Below the pieces are notes generated by a model, which was given only the letters and a program-made list of their open reading frames with translations, did no database searches and was not told the DNA's origin. Of a DNA stretch of 5,537 bases, positions 1 to 5,334 are shown piece by piece. The position numbers and the translations under genes were made by a program. This DNA is from Kiritimatiellia bacterium (GTDB lineage Bacteria; Verrucomicrobiota; Kiritimatiellia; RFP12; UBA1067), in assembly GCA_017999015.1 (NCBI GenBank), contig JAGOBZ010000224.1, positions 1 through 5,537 of the forward strand, read 5' to 3'. Numbering within the stretch: the stretch's first letter is position 1; the number at the start of each line of letters is the position of its first letter.

Positions 1-441
1 CGCCAGAACATGAAGGTGATCGACCGCACCAAGCACCCGTCCGCCGCAAACGTCGAGAAGGGCGCGTATACCCTGTGGCAGAGCGGCGAGGGGACCCCCG
101 ACCTGATCCTGCTCGCGACCGGATCGGAAGTCGAACTGGCCCTGGATGCCGCGAAATTGATTGAAGGCAAGAACGTGCGCGTCGTGAGCATGCCGTCGTG
201 GGAGTTGTTTGAAAAACAGAACAAGACCTACCGCGAACGGATCATCGATCCCGACTGTAAGCGCCGCCTCGTGATCGAGGCCGGCTGCGCGTTCGGCTGG
301 GAACGTTACGCGGGCTCCAAGCACGAGATGGTGACGCTCGACACCTTCGGTGCTTCGGGGCCTTACAAAGAGCTGGCCAAGCAATTCGGCTTCACCGTCG
401 AAAACGTCCTGGAAAAAGCGCACGCGCTGTTGGCGCGTTAA
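1..441 (+). CDS. tkt: Transketolase, C-terminal part (5' end outside window)
   Basis: Transketolase is a cytosolic, thiamine-diphosphate- and Mg-dependent enzyme. It moves two-carbon ketol units between sugar phosphates in the non-oxidative pentose phosphate pathway. The open frame runs from the first base of the window to TAA at 439-441, giving 146 codons, roughly the last fifth of a typical 660-residue enzyme. The visible part begins with the conserved RQN, then passes through a KGAY segment and the C-terminal-domain block LILLATGSEVELA. It continues with VVSMPSWELFEKQ, a YRE segment, VIEAG and FGASGPYKELAKQFGFTVENV, and ends in the usual AKALL-like helix. This order matches the E. coli TktA C-terminus as I remember it. 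The ThDP-binding and pyrimidine domains lie upstream and cannot be judged. The cotransporter gene follows after 20 nt, which suggests one transcript. The family assignment is firm; the catalytic state is not visible. Confidence 0.95.
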   Translation, partial: RQNMKVIDRTKHPSAANVEKGAYTLWQSGEGTPDLILLATGSEVELALDAAKLIEGKNVRVVSMPSWELFEKQNKTYRERIIDPDCKRRLVIEAGCAFGWERYAGSKHEMVTLDTFGASGPYKELAKQFGFTVENVLEKAHALLAR

Positions 442-447
442 ACCTTT

Positions 448-452
448 GAGGG
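448..452 (+). promoter_or_regulatory. Ribosome binding site of the cotransporter gene
   Basis: GAGGG lies 9 nt before the ATG at 462, within the 20-nt gap after the transketolase stop. It supports that start. A second ATG at 466 is in another frame. Confidence 0.6.
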
Positions 453-461
453 CACGGCCCT

Positions 462-2657
462 ATGAATGAGCCGTCCGCAAAAGGGTATGCCTTTGGCACA
501 TTCAAAGGCGTCTTCACGCCGAGTATCCTCACGATCCTCGGCGTGATCATGTACTTGCGTTCGGGGTGGGTGCTCGGCCATGTCGGGCTCACCCTGACGC
601 TGGTCATCGTGACCCTCTCCAGTTCGGTCACGTTTCTCACCGGGCTTTCGGTGTCGGCACTCGCCACCAACATGCGTGTCAAGGGTGGCGGCGCGTATTA
701 CATGATTTCGCGCTCGCTCGGCGTCGAGGCCGGCGGTGCAATCGGCATTCCGCTCTTTCTGGCGCAGGCGATCAGCATCGCCTTCTACGCAGCCGGCTTC
801 GCCGAATCGGTGGTTGCCGTGCTGCCGATGTTGGATGTCAAAACAACGGGCCTGGTGACGCTCGCGGTCCTCGGCGTGATTACCGCCTTCTCGGCCGATC
901 TCGCGCTGCGCACGCAGTTTGTCGTAATGGCCTTCATCGTGCTCTCGCTGCTCTCCCTGTTTCTCGGCGGTCCCCCGGATGCGGCGTCCCTGACCCCGCC
1001 GGCCGCCGCGCCCCCAGTGCTCGGCTTCTGGCCGGTGCTGGCGGTCTTCTTCCCGGCCGTCACCGGCATCCTCGCGGGCGTGAGCATGTCCGGCGACCTC
1101 AAGAACCCGAGCCGCTCGCTGCCGCTCGGCACGATCTGCGCGGTGCTGACCGGCTACGCGATCTATATGGCGATCCCGATTTTTCTGAACGCCGCCGTGT
1201 CGGATCGAGGGGTGCTGCTGACCGATACGCTGATCGTGCAGAAGGTCGCGCGCTGGGGCTCGCTGATCCTGCTCGGCATCTGGGCCGCCTCGCTCTCCAG
1301 CGCGGTCGGCTGCCTGCTTTCGGCGCCGCGCACGTTGCAGGCCCTGGCGCAGGACGGCGTTCTGCCAAAAATCCTGGGGCGCGGCTACGGTGCCGGCAAC
1401 GACCCGCGTCTGGCGACGCTGCTCGCGCTGGCGATCGGTGCTGCCGGAATCCTGCTGGGCGACATCAACCTGATCGCGCCGGTTCTGACCATGTTCTATC
1501 TCACGGCGTACGGGCTGCTCAATCTCTCCGCCGGGCTCGAAGAACTGATGGGCAATCCCTCATGGCGACCAACTTTTCGTGTGCCAGCGGCCCTCTCGCT
1601 GATCGGCTTTGCCGTGTGCCTCAAAATGATGCTGATGATCAGCGCCGGCTGGACGCTGGTCGCGACAGCCTTTGTCGCCGCCGTCTACTGGATCATGAAA
1701 CGCCGCGCACTGCGCGCGCGCTGGGGTGACATGCGGGTCGGCCTGTTGATGTTCGGTGCGCGCATGGTGGTACGGCGCTTGGCGCAACACACCGGCGGCG
1801 AACGCAACTGGCGTCCGAACCTGCTGGTTCTGGCGGGCGCACCCACGCGCCGCTGGCATCTGATCGAGATGGCCGATGCCATTTCGCGGAACCGCAGCCT
1901 GGTGACAGTCGCCTCGATCATCCCCGAAAGCACCTGGACCGCCGAGCGCGCCGAAAACTTGCGCCTGTCGATCCGCGGCTATCTGGAAAAACAAGGCGTG
2001 GAGGCGCAGGTCCGCATCCAGCCCGGCGAGGATCACTGGTCGGGCATCCGCGAACTCGTGCGCGCCTACGGCTACGGACCGCTCACGCCCAACACGGTGC
2101 TGATCGGCGTCTCGGACAAGCCGGACACCCTGCTGCCCTTCGCACGGTTGGTGCGGCTGGTCGCACACACTCGCCGCAACCTGATCATTGTGCGGGAGAC
2201 GGCCGATGAAAGCGCCGCAGCCGCCGGACCGCGCATCGACATCTGGTGGCGCGGCCTCACGCCCAATGTCGCCTTCATGCTGGCGCTGGCCTGCATGGTC
2301 AAACGCAGTCCCTACTGGTCCGGCGCCCGACTGCGTCTGTGCCACGTCGTCGAGAAGGAAGAGGCGCGCGACGAGGCGCGGCGCACACTCGACACCTTTC
2401 TCAGCCAGGCGCGCGTCGACGCCGAGATCGCAGTGCTCATCCAAGACGAGCGTCCCGCCTTCGAGCGGATCAGAGAGGCCTCACGTGACGCATCCCTCGT
2501 TTTCTTGGGCGTGCGCAAGCCTGAAAATGAGTCCGACGACGCCTACGCGGCGTATTCCCGCGCGTTTCTTGACGGCACCTCCGGCCTCCCGTTGACCGTC
2601 TTTGCCATGGCCGCCGAAGCGGTCGACTTCCAGGGCATCTTCCAGTCTGAGGCCTGA
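462..2657 (+). CDS. SLC12-family (Na-K-Cl type) cation-chloride cotransporter homologue
   Basis: This is a 731-residue inner-membrane transporter of the APC superfamily, closest in motif content to the cation-chloride cotransporters (NKCC/NCC/KCC). Residues about 15-412 form the membrane domain of roughly 12 hydrophobic segments. It carries family blocks: GVFTPSILTILGVIMYLRSGW (TM1), GLSVSALATN then VKGGGAYYMISRSLG (TM2-3), FFPAVTGILAG followed by SGDLKNPSRSLPLGT (TM6), SLSSAVGCLLSAPR (TM8) and NLIAPVLTMFYLTAYGLLNLS (TM10). The cytosolic C-terminus (about 413-731) also matches the eukaryotic family: NWRPNLLVLAGAP (449-461), PNTVLIG (543-549) and IDIWW (592-596). From remembered NKCC1 structures, Tyr109, Pro198 and Thr201 align with the K site, Ala276, Ser279 and Ser280 with the Na site, and Gly202-Leu204 and Tyr350 with the Cl site. 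One Na-site Trp of TM1 appears as Leu26. The ion choice is inferred. An amino-acid or polyamine substrate is less likely but possible. Confidence 0.9.
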   Translation: MNEPSAKGYAFGTFKGVFTPSILTILGVIMYLRSGWVLGHVGLTLTLVIVTLSSSVTFLTGLSVSALATNMRVKGGGAYYMISRSLGVEAGGAIGIPLFLAQAISIAFYAAGFAESVVAVLPMLDVKTTGLVTLAVLGVITAFSADLALRTQFVVMAFIVLSLLSLFLGGPPDAASLTPPAAAPPVLGFWPVLAVFFPAVTGILAGVSMSGDLKNPSRSLPLGTICAVLTGYAIYMAIPIFLNAAVSDRGVLLTDTLIVQKVARWGSLILLGIWAASLSSAVGCLLSAPRTLQALAQDGVLPKILGRGYGAGNDPRLATLLALAIGAAGILLGDINLIAPVLTMFYLTAYGLLNLSAGLEELMGNPSWRPTFRVPAALSLIGFAVCLKMMLMISAGWTLVATAFVAAVYWIMKRRALRARWGDMRVGLLMFGARMVVRRLAQHTGGERNWRPNLLVLAGAPTRRWHLIEMADAISRNRSLVTVASIIPESTWTAERAENLRLSIRGYLEKQGVEAQVRIQPGEDHWSGIRELVRAYGYGPLTPNTVLIGVSDKPDTLLPFARLVRLVAHTRRNLIIVRETADESAAAAGPRIDIWWRGLTPNVAFMLALACMVKRSPYWSGARLRLCHVVEKEEARDEARRTLDTFLSQARVDAEIAVLIQDERPAFERIREASRDASLVFLGVRKPENESDDAYAAYSRAFLDGTSGLPLTVFAMAAEAVDFQGIFQSEA

Positions 2658-2696
2658 CCTCCGGGCGCGGATTCAACGGAGTCGGATCGCACCCCA

Positions 2697-2717
2697 GTCA
2701 AAAAACAGGTCAAAAAA
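2697..2717 (+). repeat. Short A-tract direct repeat upstream of promoter
   Basis: The 9-mer GTCAAAAAA occurs at 2697-2705 and again at 2709-2717, 12 nt apart. The second A-tract lies roughly 26 nt upstream of the proposed -35 box at 2743. It could act as a UP-like or bending element, or as an operator half-site pair. The repeat itself is seen directly; any function is inferred. Confidence 0.45.
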
Positions 2718-2742
2718 TATTGCGTGCCTCGACTGTGTTTAC

Positions 2743-2770
2743 TTGAGCCTTGGCCATTTCCTGTTATACT
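2743..2770 (+). promoter_or_regulatory. Predicted sigma-70-type promoter with extended -10 for the oxidoreductase-isomerase unit
   Basis: TTGAGC at 2743-2748 is separated by 16 nt from TATACT at 2765-2770. A TG at 2762-2763 gives the TGn extended -10 form. Transcription would begin near 2777, leaving a leader of about 74 nt before the ATG at 2851. It lies in the AT-rich part of the only sizeable gap between the cotransporter and the exported enzymes, so it probably drives a new transcription unit. Confidence 0.6.
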
Positions 2771-2841
2771 TCCGGGTATGTTAAATGGTGTCTAGCATGT
2801 TACGGGCAGGTGATGCGTCTGCCGCCCGGGCGCCATACAGA

Positions 2842-2846
2842 GGGAG
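2842..2846 (+). promoter_or_regulatory. Ribosome binding site deciding the oxidoreductase start
   Basis: GGGAG stands 4 nt before the ATG at 2851. The in-frame ATGs upstream at 2785 and 2797 have no such site. A start at 2785 would lie only about 8 nt from the predicted transcription start. The 2851 start also places the twin arginine at residues 8-9, the usual distance for a Tat leader. Confidence 0.7.
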
Positions 2847-2850
2847 AACC

Positions 2851-4215
2851 ATGAAACTGCTGAAGATCAACCGCCGTCTCTTCGTGAAGTCCGCCACCGC
2901 AGGCGCCTCGCTCGCCGCCCTGCCCGGTATCCTTAAAGCCCAGCAGGCCCCGTCGCAGAACGTGGCCGGCGCCAACAGCCGGATCAACGTGGCCTGTGTC
3001 GGCTTCTCAGACCGGTTCAAGGACGCCCTGCTGCCCTCTTTCATCAAGTCAAAGGACGCGCTGAACTTCGACATGGTCGCGCTGGCCGACCTCTGGAGCC
3101 AGCGTCGCACCGAAGGCAAGGCCCGGATCGAAGAGAAGATCGGACATGGCATCGACCTCTACAAGAGCGATGAAGACCTGTACGAAAAGGCGAAAAACGT
3201 TGACGCCGTGATCATCTCCACCGCCGACTTCCAGCACGCGCGCCACACCGTGCATGCCGTCACCGCCGGCAAGGATTCCTACACCGAGAAACCGATGGCC
3301 GAGGACATGGATGCCGCCAATGCCGTGCTCGATGCCGTCAACGCCGCCCGCAAGGCCGGCAACCGCGGCGGGGCCGTCGTGCAGATCGGCTCGCAGCGCC
3401 GCAGCGGCAACGCCTACCACATCGCCAACGACTACATCCGCTCCGGCAAGTTCGGCGACATCACCTACGTGGACCTCTGCTGGAACGTGAACCAGCCGCG
3501 CCGCTGGCGCCGTCCGGAGGCGCTGGTCGCCAGCCTCAAAGAGGCCGACACCGACTGGAAGCGCTGGCTGCTCGACCGTCCGATGGTCGCCTTCGACCCG
3601 CGCAAGTACCTCGAGTTCCGTCTCTTCTGGCCCTACTCTTCCGGCATTCCCGGCCAGTGGATGTGCCACCAGATCGACACCGTCTCCTGGTTCACCGGCT
3701 TCGACTTCCCGCGTTCCGCCATGGCTGCCGGCGGCATTTACGCCTGGAAAGACGGCCGCCAGAGCTGCGACACCTTCACCACGATCCTCGAGTACGGCCC
3801 GGACAACGATCCGTCCAAGGGCTTCCAGGCGGTCTTCAGCTCGCGCCAGACCAACTCCGCGCGCGGCAATGTCGAGAAGTACCACTCCGCGATCGGCACG
3901 ATCGACCTGATCAAGGGCACTGTCTCGAACGAAGGCGTTGAAAAGGCCAAGGAGGAGACCAAGAAGCTCGCCGAGACCGAGGTCGCCTCGACCGCCGCCA
4001 ACACCGGCGCGGGCGGCATGGAAGTCGCCCACATGCGCAACTGGATGGAATGCATCCGCTCGCGCAAGCAGCCGAACGCCCCGATCGAGGCCGGCTACAG
4101 CCACGCGGTGGCGCTCATCATGTCCAACGCCTCGCTGCGGACCGGCATGCGGGCGACCTTCGACCGTGCGCTGCGCCAGGTCGTCGCCGGCGGCAAGGTG
4201 TTCAAAGGGTACTGA
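2851..4215 (+). CDS. Tat-exported Gfo/Idh/MocA-family oxidoreductase
   Basis: This is a 454-residue NAD(P)-dependent sugar-type oxidoreductase predicted to act outside the cytoplasm. Residues 1-30 are a twin-arginine leader: NRRLFVK, then a hydrophobic Ala-rich stretch, with a cleavage-like site near LKA (28-30). The Rossmann domain follows from INVACVG (45-51). Where family members usually have a Gly-rich loop, this one reads GFSDRF. TADFQHA (124-130) corresponds to the common TPDHWHA, EKP (146-148) holds the expected active-site Lys147, and VVQIGSQRRSG (176-186) matches the usual QxGxQxRS segment. The C-terminal alpha/beta domain has GQWMCHQIDTVSW (268-280), with His273 and Asp276 in the usual catalytic positions. 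The length fits the exported PVC-type subgroup. Exported members such as Zymomonas glucose-fructose oxidoreductase carry a tightly bound cofactor; the same is inferred here. The isomerase gene follows after 62 nt. The substrate is unknown, most likely a sugar, cyclitol or glycoside. Confidence 0.9.
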   Translation: MKLLKINRRLFVKSATAGASLAALPGILKAQQAPSQNVAGANSRINVACVGFSDRFKDALLPSFIKSKDALNFDMVALADLWSQRRTEGKARIEEKIGHGIDLYKSDEDLYEKAKNVDAVIISTADFQHARHTVHAVTAGKDSYTEKPMAEDMDAANAVLDAVNAARKAGNRGGAVVQIGSQRRSGNAYHIANDYIRSGKFGDITYVDLCWNVNQPRRWRRPEALVASLKEADTDWKRWLLDRPMVAFDPRKYLEFRLFWPYSSGIPGQWMCHQIDTVSWFTGFDFPRSAMAAGGIYAWKDGRQSCDTFTTILEYGPDNDPSKGFQAVFSSRQTNSARGNVEKYHSAIGTIDLIKGTVSNEGVEKAKEETKKLAETEVASTAANTGAGGMEVAHMRNWMECIRSRKQPNAPIEAGYSHAVALIMSNASLRTGMRATFDRALRQVVAGGKVFKGY

Positions 4216-4220
4216 ACATG

Positions 4221-4255
4221 AACGCTCAACGCTGAACGCTCAACGTTCAACGGCC
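4221..4255 (+). repeat. Heptanucleotide tandem repeat block 1 (AACGYTC)
   Basis: There are five head-to-tail 7-bp units: AACGCTC, AACGCTG, AACGCTC, AACGTTC and AACGGCC. They begin 5 nt after the oxidoreductase stop and end 8 nt before the isomerase ribosome binding site. The block fills most of the 62-nt gap without touching either gene. The same unit recurs at 5173-5200 and, inverted, at 5249-5283. Confidence 0.85.
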
Positions 4256-4263
4256 AAGTTGGC

Positions 4264-4269
4264 GGAGGA
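4264..4269 (+). promoter_or_regulatory. Ribosome binding site of the isomerase gene
   Basis: GGAGGA lies 8 nt before the ATG at 4278. This is close to the ideal Shine-Dalgarno sequence and fixes the start. Confidence 0.75.
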
Positions 4270-4277
4270 TTCTGACC

Positions 4278-5153
4278 ATGCGTTTCACACGGAGAAGCTT
4301 CATGCAGCACACCGTCTGCGCGGCAGCCGCAGTTTCTGTTTGCGCGGCCCGCGCCGCCGACCGGCAGGGCAAACTCCTGTTCGGGGTCTGCGCCGGCCCT
4401 GACAAGGCGGAGCGCCTGAAGGCCATCGGCTACGACTTCATCGAAGGCGGCGTCGGCGGAACCTTCAAGCCCACGATGCCCGACGCCGAGTACGAGGCCG
4501 AGCTGACTAAGCTCAAACTGTCGGCATTGCCGTTCCGCTCGTGTAACGGGTTCATCCCGTCCACGTACCGGCTCACGGGATCCGAAACCACGCACGACAC
4601 CGCGCTCGAGTATGCGGTCACCGCCTGCCGGCGCGCCGACCTGCTCGGCGTGCCCTGCATCGTCTTCGGCAGCGGCGGCGCGCGCAAGCTTCCGGACGGC
4701 TTCGATGCCGCGAAGGGCAAAGAACAGTTCATTGACTTCTGCCGCAAGCTCGGCGACCGCATCCGGGATCTGAAGGTCACGATCGTTTTGGAGCCGCTCA
4801 ACAAGGGCGAGACAAACCTCCTCAACTCAGTGACCGAAGGCATCGCGTATGTGGACGCGATCGACCGCCCGCGCATCCAGCTCCTGGCCGACTTCTACCA
4901 CATGATGAAGGAAGACGAAGGCCCGGACGCCATCCGCAAGGCCGGCGCCCGCATCCGCCACTGTCACATCGCCGAGCTTGAGGGCCGTAAAGCCCCGGGC
5001 ACCAAAGGCGAGGACCTGAGCGGCTACTTCAAAGCGCTGCACGATATCGGCTACGCCGGCGGCGTCTCCTGCGAATGCGGCTGGCCCAAAGAGAACGTTG
5101 AGGAGGCCTGGAAAAAGGCGCTCGCGACCATGCGCCAGCAGGCCGGCGTGTAG
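4278..5153 (+). CDS. Tat-exported sugar isomerase/epimerase, xylose-isomerase-like TIM barrel
   Basis: This 291-residue protein belongs to the AP_endonuc_2 / sugar phosphate isomerase-epimerase superfamily, which includes D-tagatose 3-epimerase and hydroxypyruvate isomerase. A twin-arginine leader covers residues 1-26: TRRSFMQ, an Ala/Val-rich core, and a cleavage-like ARA at 24-26. The barrel begins at KLLFGVCAG (32-40) and GYDFIEGGVGG (51-61). The expected divalent-metal ligands can be read: Glu172 in VLEPLN, Asp205 in LADFYHM, His230 in HCHIAE and Glu266 in SCECGW. His208, three residues after the Asp ligand, matches a substrate-contact His in the epimerases. The 33-residue spacing of the first Glu-Asp pair equals that in D-tagatose 3-epimerase as I remember it. 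The catalytic site therefore looks intact. The gene lies 62 nt after the oxidoreductase gene and is probably co-expressed with it. The product probably isomerises or epimerises the same extracytoplasmic sugar. The exact reaction is not predictable; a lyase role, as in C-glycoside pathways, is an alternative. Confidence 0.87.
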   Translation: MRFTRRSFMQHTVCAAAAVSVCAARAADRQGKLLFGVCAGPDKAERLKAIGYDFIEGGVGGTFKPTMPDAEYEAELTKLKLSALPFRSCNGFIPSTYRLTGSETTHDTALEYAVTACRRADLLGVPCIVFGSGGARKLPDGFDAAKGKEQFIDFCRKLGDRIRDLKVTIVLEPLNKGETNLLNSVTEGIAYVDAIDRPRIQLLADFYHMMKEDEGPDAIRKAGARIRHCHIAELEGRKAPGTKGEDLSGYFKALHDIGYAGGVSCECGWPKENVEEAWKKALATMRQQAGV

Positions 5154-5172
5154 AAAAAGAGAATGACCGCGC

Positions 5173-5200
5173 AACGTTCAACGTTCAACGCTCAACGTTC
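5173..5200 (+). repeat. Heptanucleotide tandem repeat block 2 (AACGYTC)
   Basis: There are four perfect-period units: AACGTTC, AACGTTC, AACGCTC and AACGTTC, starting 19 nt after the isomerase stop. The unit and orientation are the same as in the block at 4221-4255, so the isomerase gene is bracketed by direct copies. Each AACGTT is itself a 6-bp palindrome. This block forms the left arm of the inverted repeat that ends at 5283. Confidence 0.87.
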
Positions 5201-5248
5201 AAGTGGGGAGAACTGTGAATGAATTCCAAAACCCAATGAATTATCCTT

Positions 5249-5283
5249 GAGAGTTGAGCGTTGAGCGTTGAAAGTTGAAAGTT
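5249..5283 (-). repeat. Heptanucleotide tandem repeat block 3, inverted orientation
   Basis: On the + strand there are five 7-bp units: GAGAGTT, GAGCGTT, GAGCGTT, GAAAGTT and GAAAGTT. Read on the - strand they are AACTTTC, AACTTTC, AACGCTC, AACGCTC and AACTCTC. This is the same family as the other two blocks but more diverged at its ends. It faces block 2 across a 48-nt spacer. Confidence 0.82.
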
Positions 5284-5306
5284 TTACCGCGTTTCTACAG
5301 GCGTGT

Positions 5307-5316
5307 TGAACGTTCA
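5307..5316. repeat. 10-bp perfect palindrome TGAACGTTCA
   Basis: This is a single extra copy of the repeat core, flanked by unrelated sequence, 9 nt upstream of the GGGAG at 5326. It may be a stray repeat unit or a small operator-like site ahead of the last gene. There is no evidence to choose between these. Confidence 0.5.
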
Positions 5317-5325
5317 TCCTCTGAC

Positions 5326-5330
5326 GGGAG
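5326..5330 (+). promoter_or_regulatory. Ribosome binding site of the last gene
   Basis: GGGAG is 4 nt before the ATG at 5335. The 12-nt stretch GGGAGAACCATG is identical to that at the oxidoreductase start (2842-2853), which supports this start codon. Confidence 0.65.
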
Positions 5331-5334
5331 AACC

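Larger units (their letters stand above)
5173..5283. repeat. Inverted heptad arrays able to form a long hairpin
   Basis: Bases 5173-5202 pair with 5254-5283, giving a stem of about 30 bp with two G-A mismatches and one G-U wobble. The loop, 5203-5253, is 51 nt and AT-rich. Only four T residues follow the right arm (5282-5285, overlapping the stem), so it is not a classical intrinsic terminator. It could stabilise the 3' end of the upstream mRNA, attenuate read-through into the next gene, or be a remnant of repeat expansion and inversion. Confidence 0.65.

Noticed and set aside
566..1729. 387-codon open frame on the + strand, out of frame within the cotransporter
   Set aside because: It is an Arg- and Ala-rich shadow with no motifs. 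The overlapping frame carries unmistakable cotransporter blocks.
1560..2444. 294-codon open frame on the - strand opposite the cotransporter C-terminus
   Set aside because: The composition is typical of an antisense shadow, no family pattern is visible, and the + strand frame here matches the SLC12 cytosolic domain.
2658..2700. Intrinsic terminator after the cotransporter
   Set aside because: Only a weak 5-bp CTCCG/CGGAG pairing with a 13-nt loop is present, followed by A-tracts rather than a T-tract on the + strand.
2785..2850. Longer oxidoreductase reading frame starting at ATG 2785 or 2797
   Set aside because: There is no ribosome binding site, the leader after the predicted promoter would be almost absent, and the extension would push the twin arginine too far from the N-terminus.
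3049..4104. 351-codon open frame on the - strand opposite the oxidoreductase gene
   Set aside because: It is Val/Gly/Ala/Asp-rich with no recognisable motif, as expected from the complement of a GC-rich gene. The + strand frame has clear family motifs and a ribosome binding site.
4221..5283. Repeat blocks as a CRISPR array
   Set aside because: The units are 7 bp and directly adjacent, without unique spacers, and no cas gene is present.
4221..5283. Isomerase gene as cargo of a mobile element bounded by the repeats
   Set aside because: No transposase, target-site duplication or terminal inverted repeat is visible, and the gene fits its neighbour in function and base composition.
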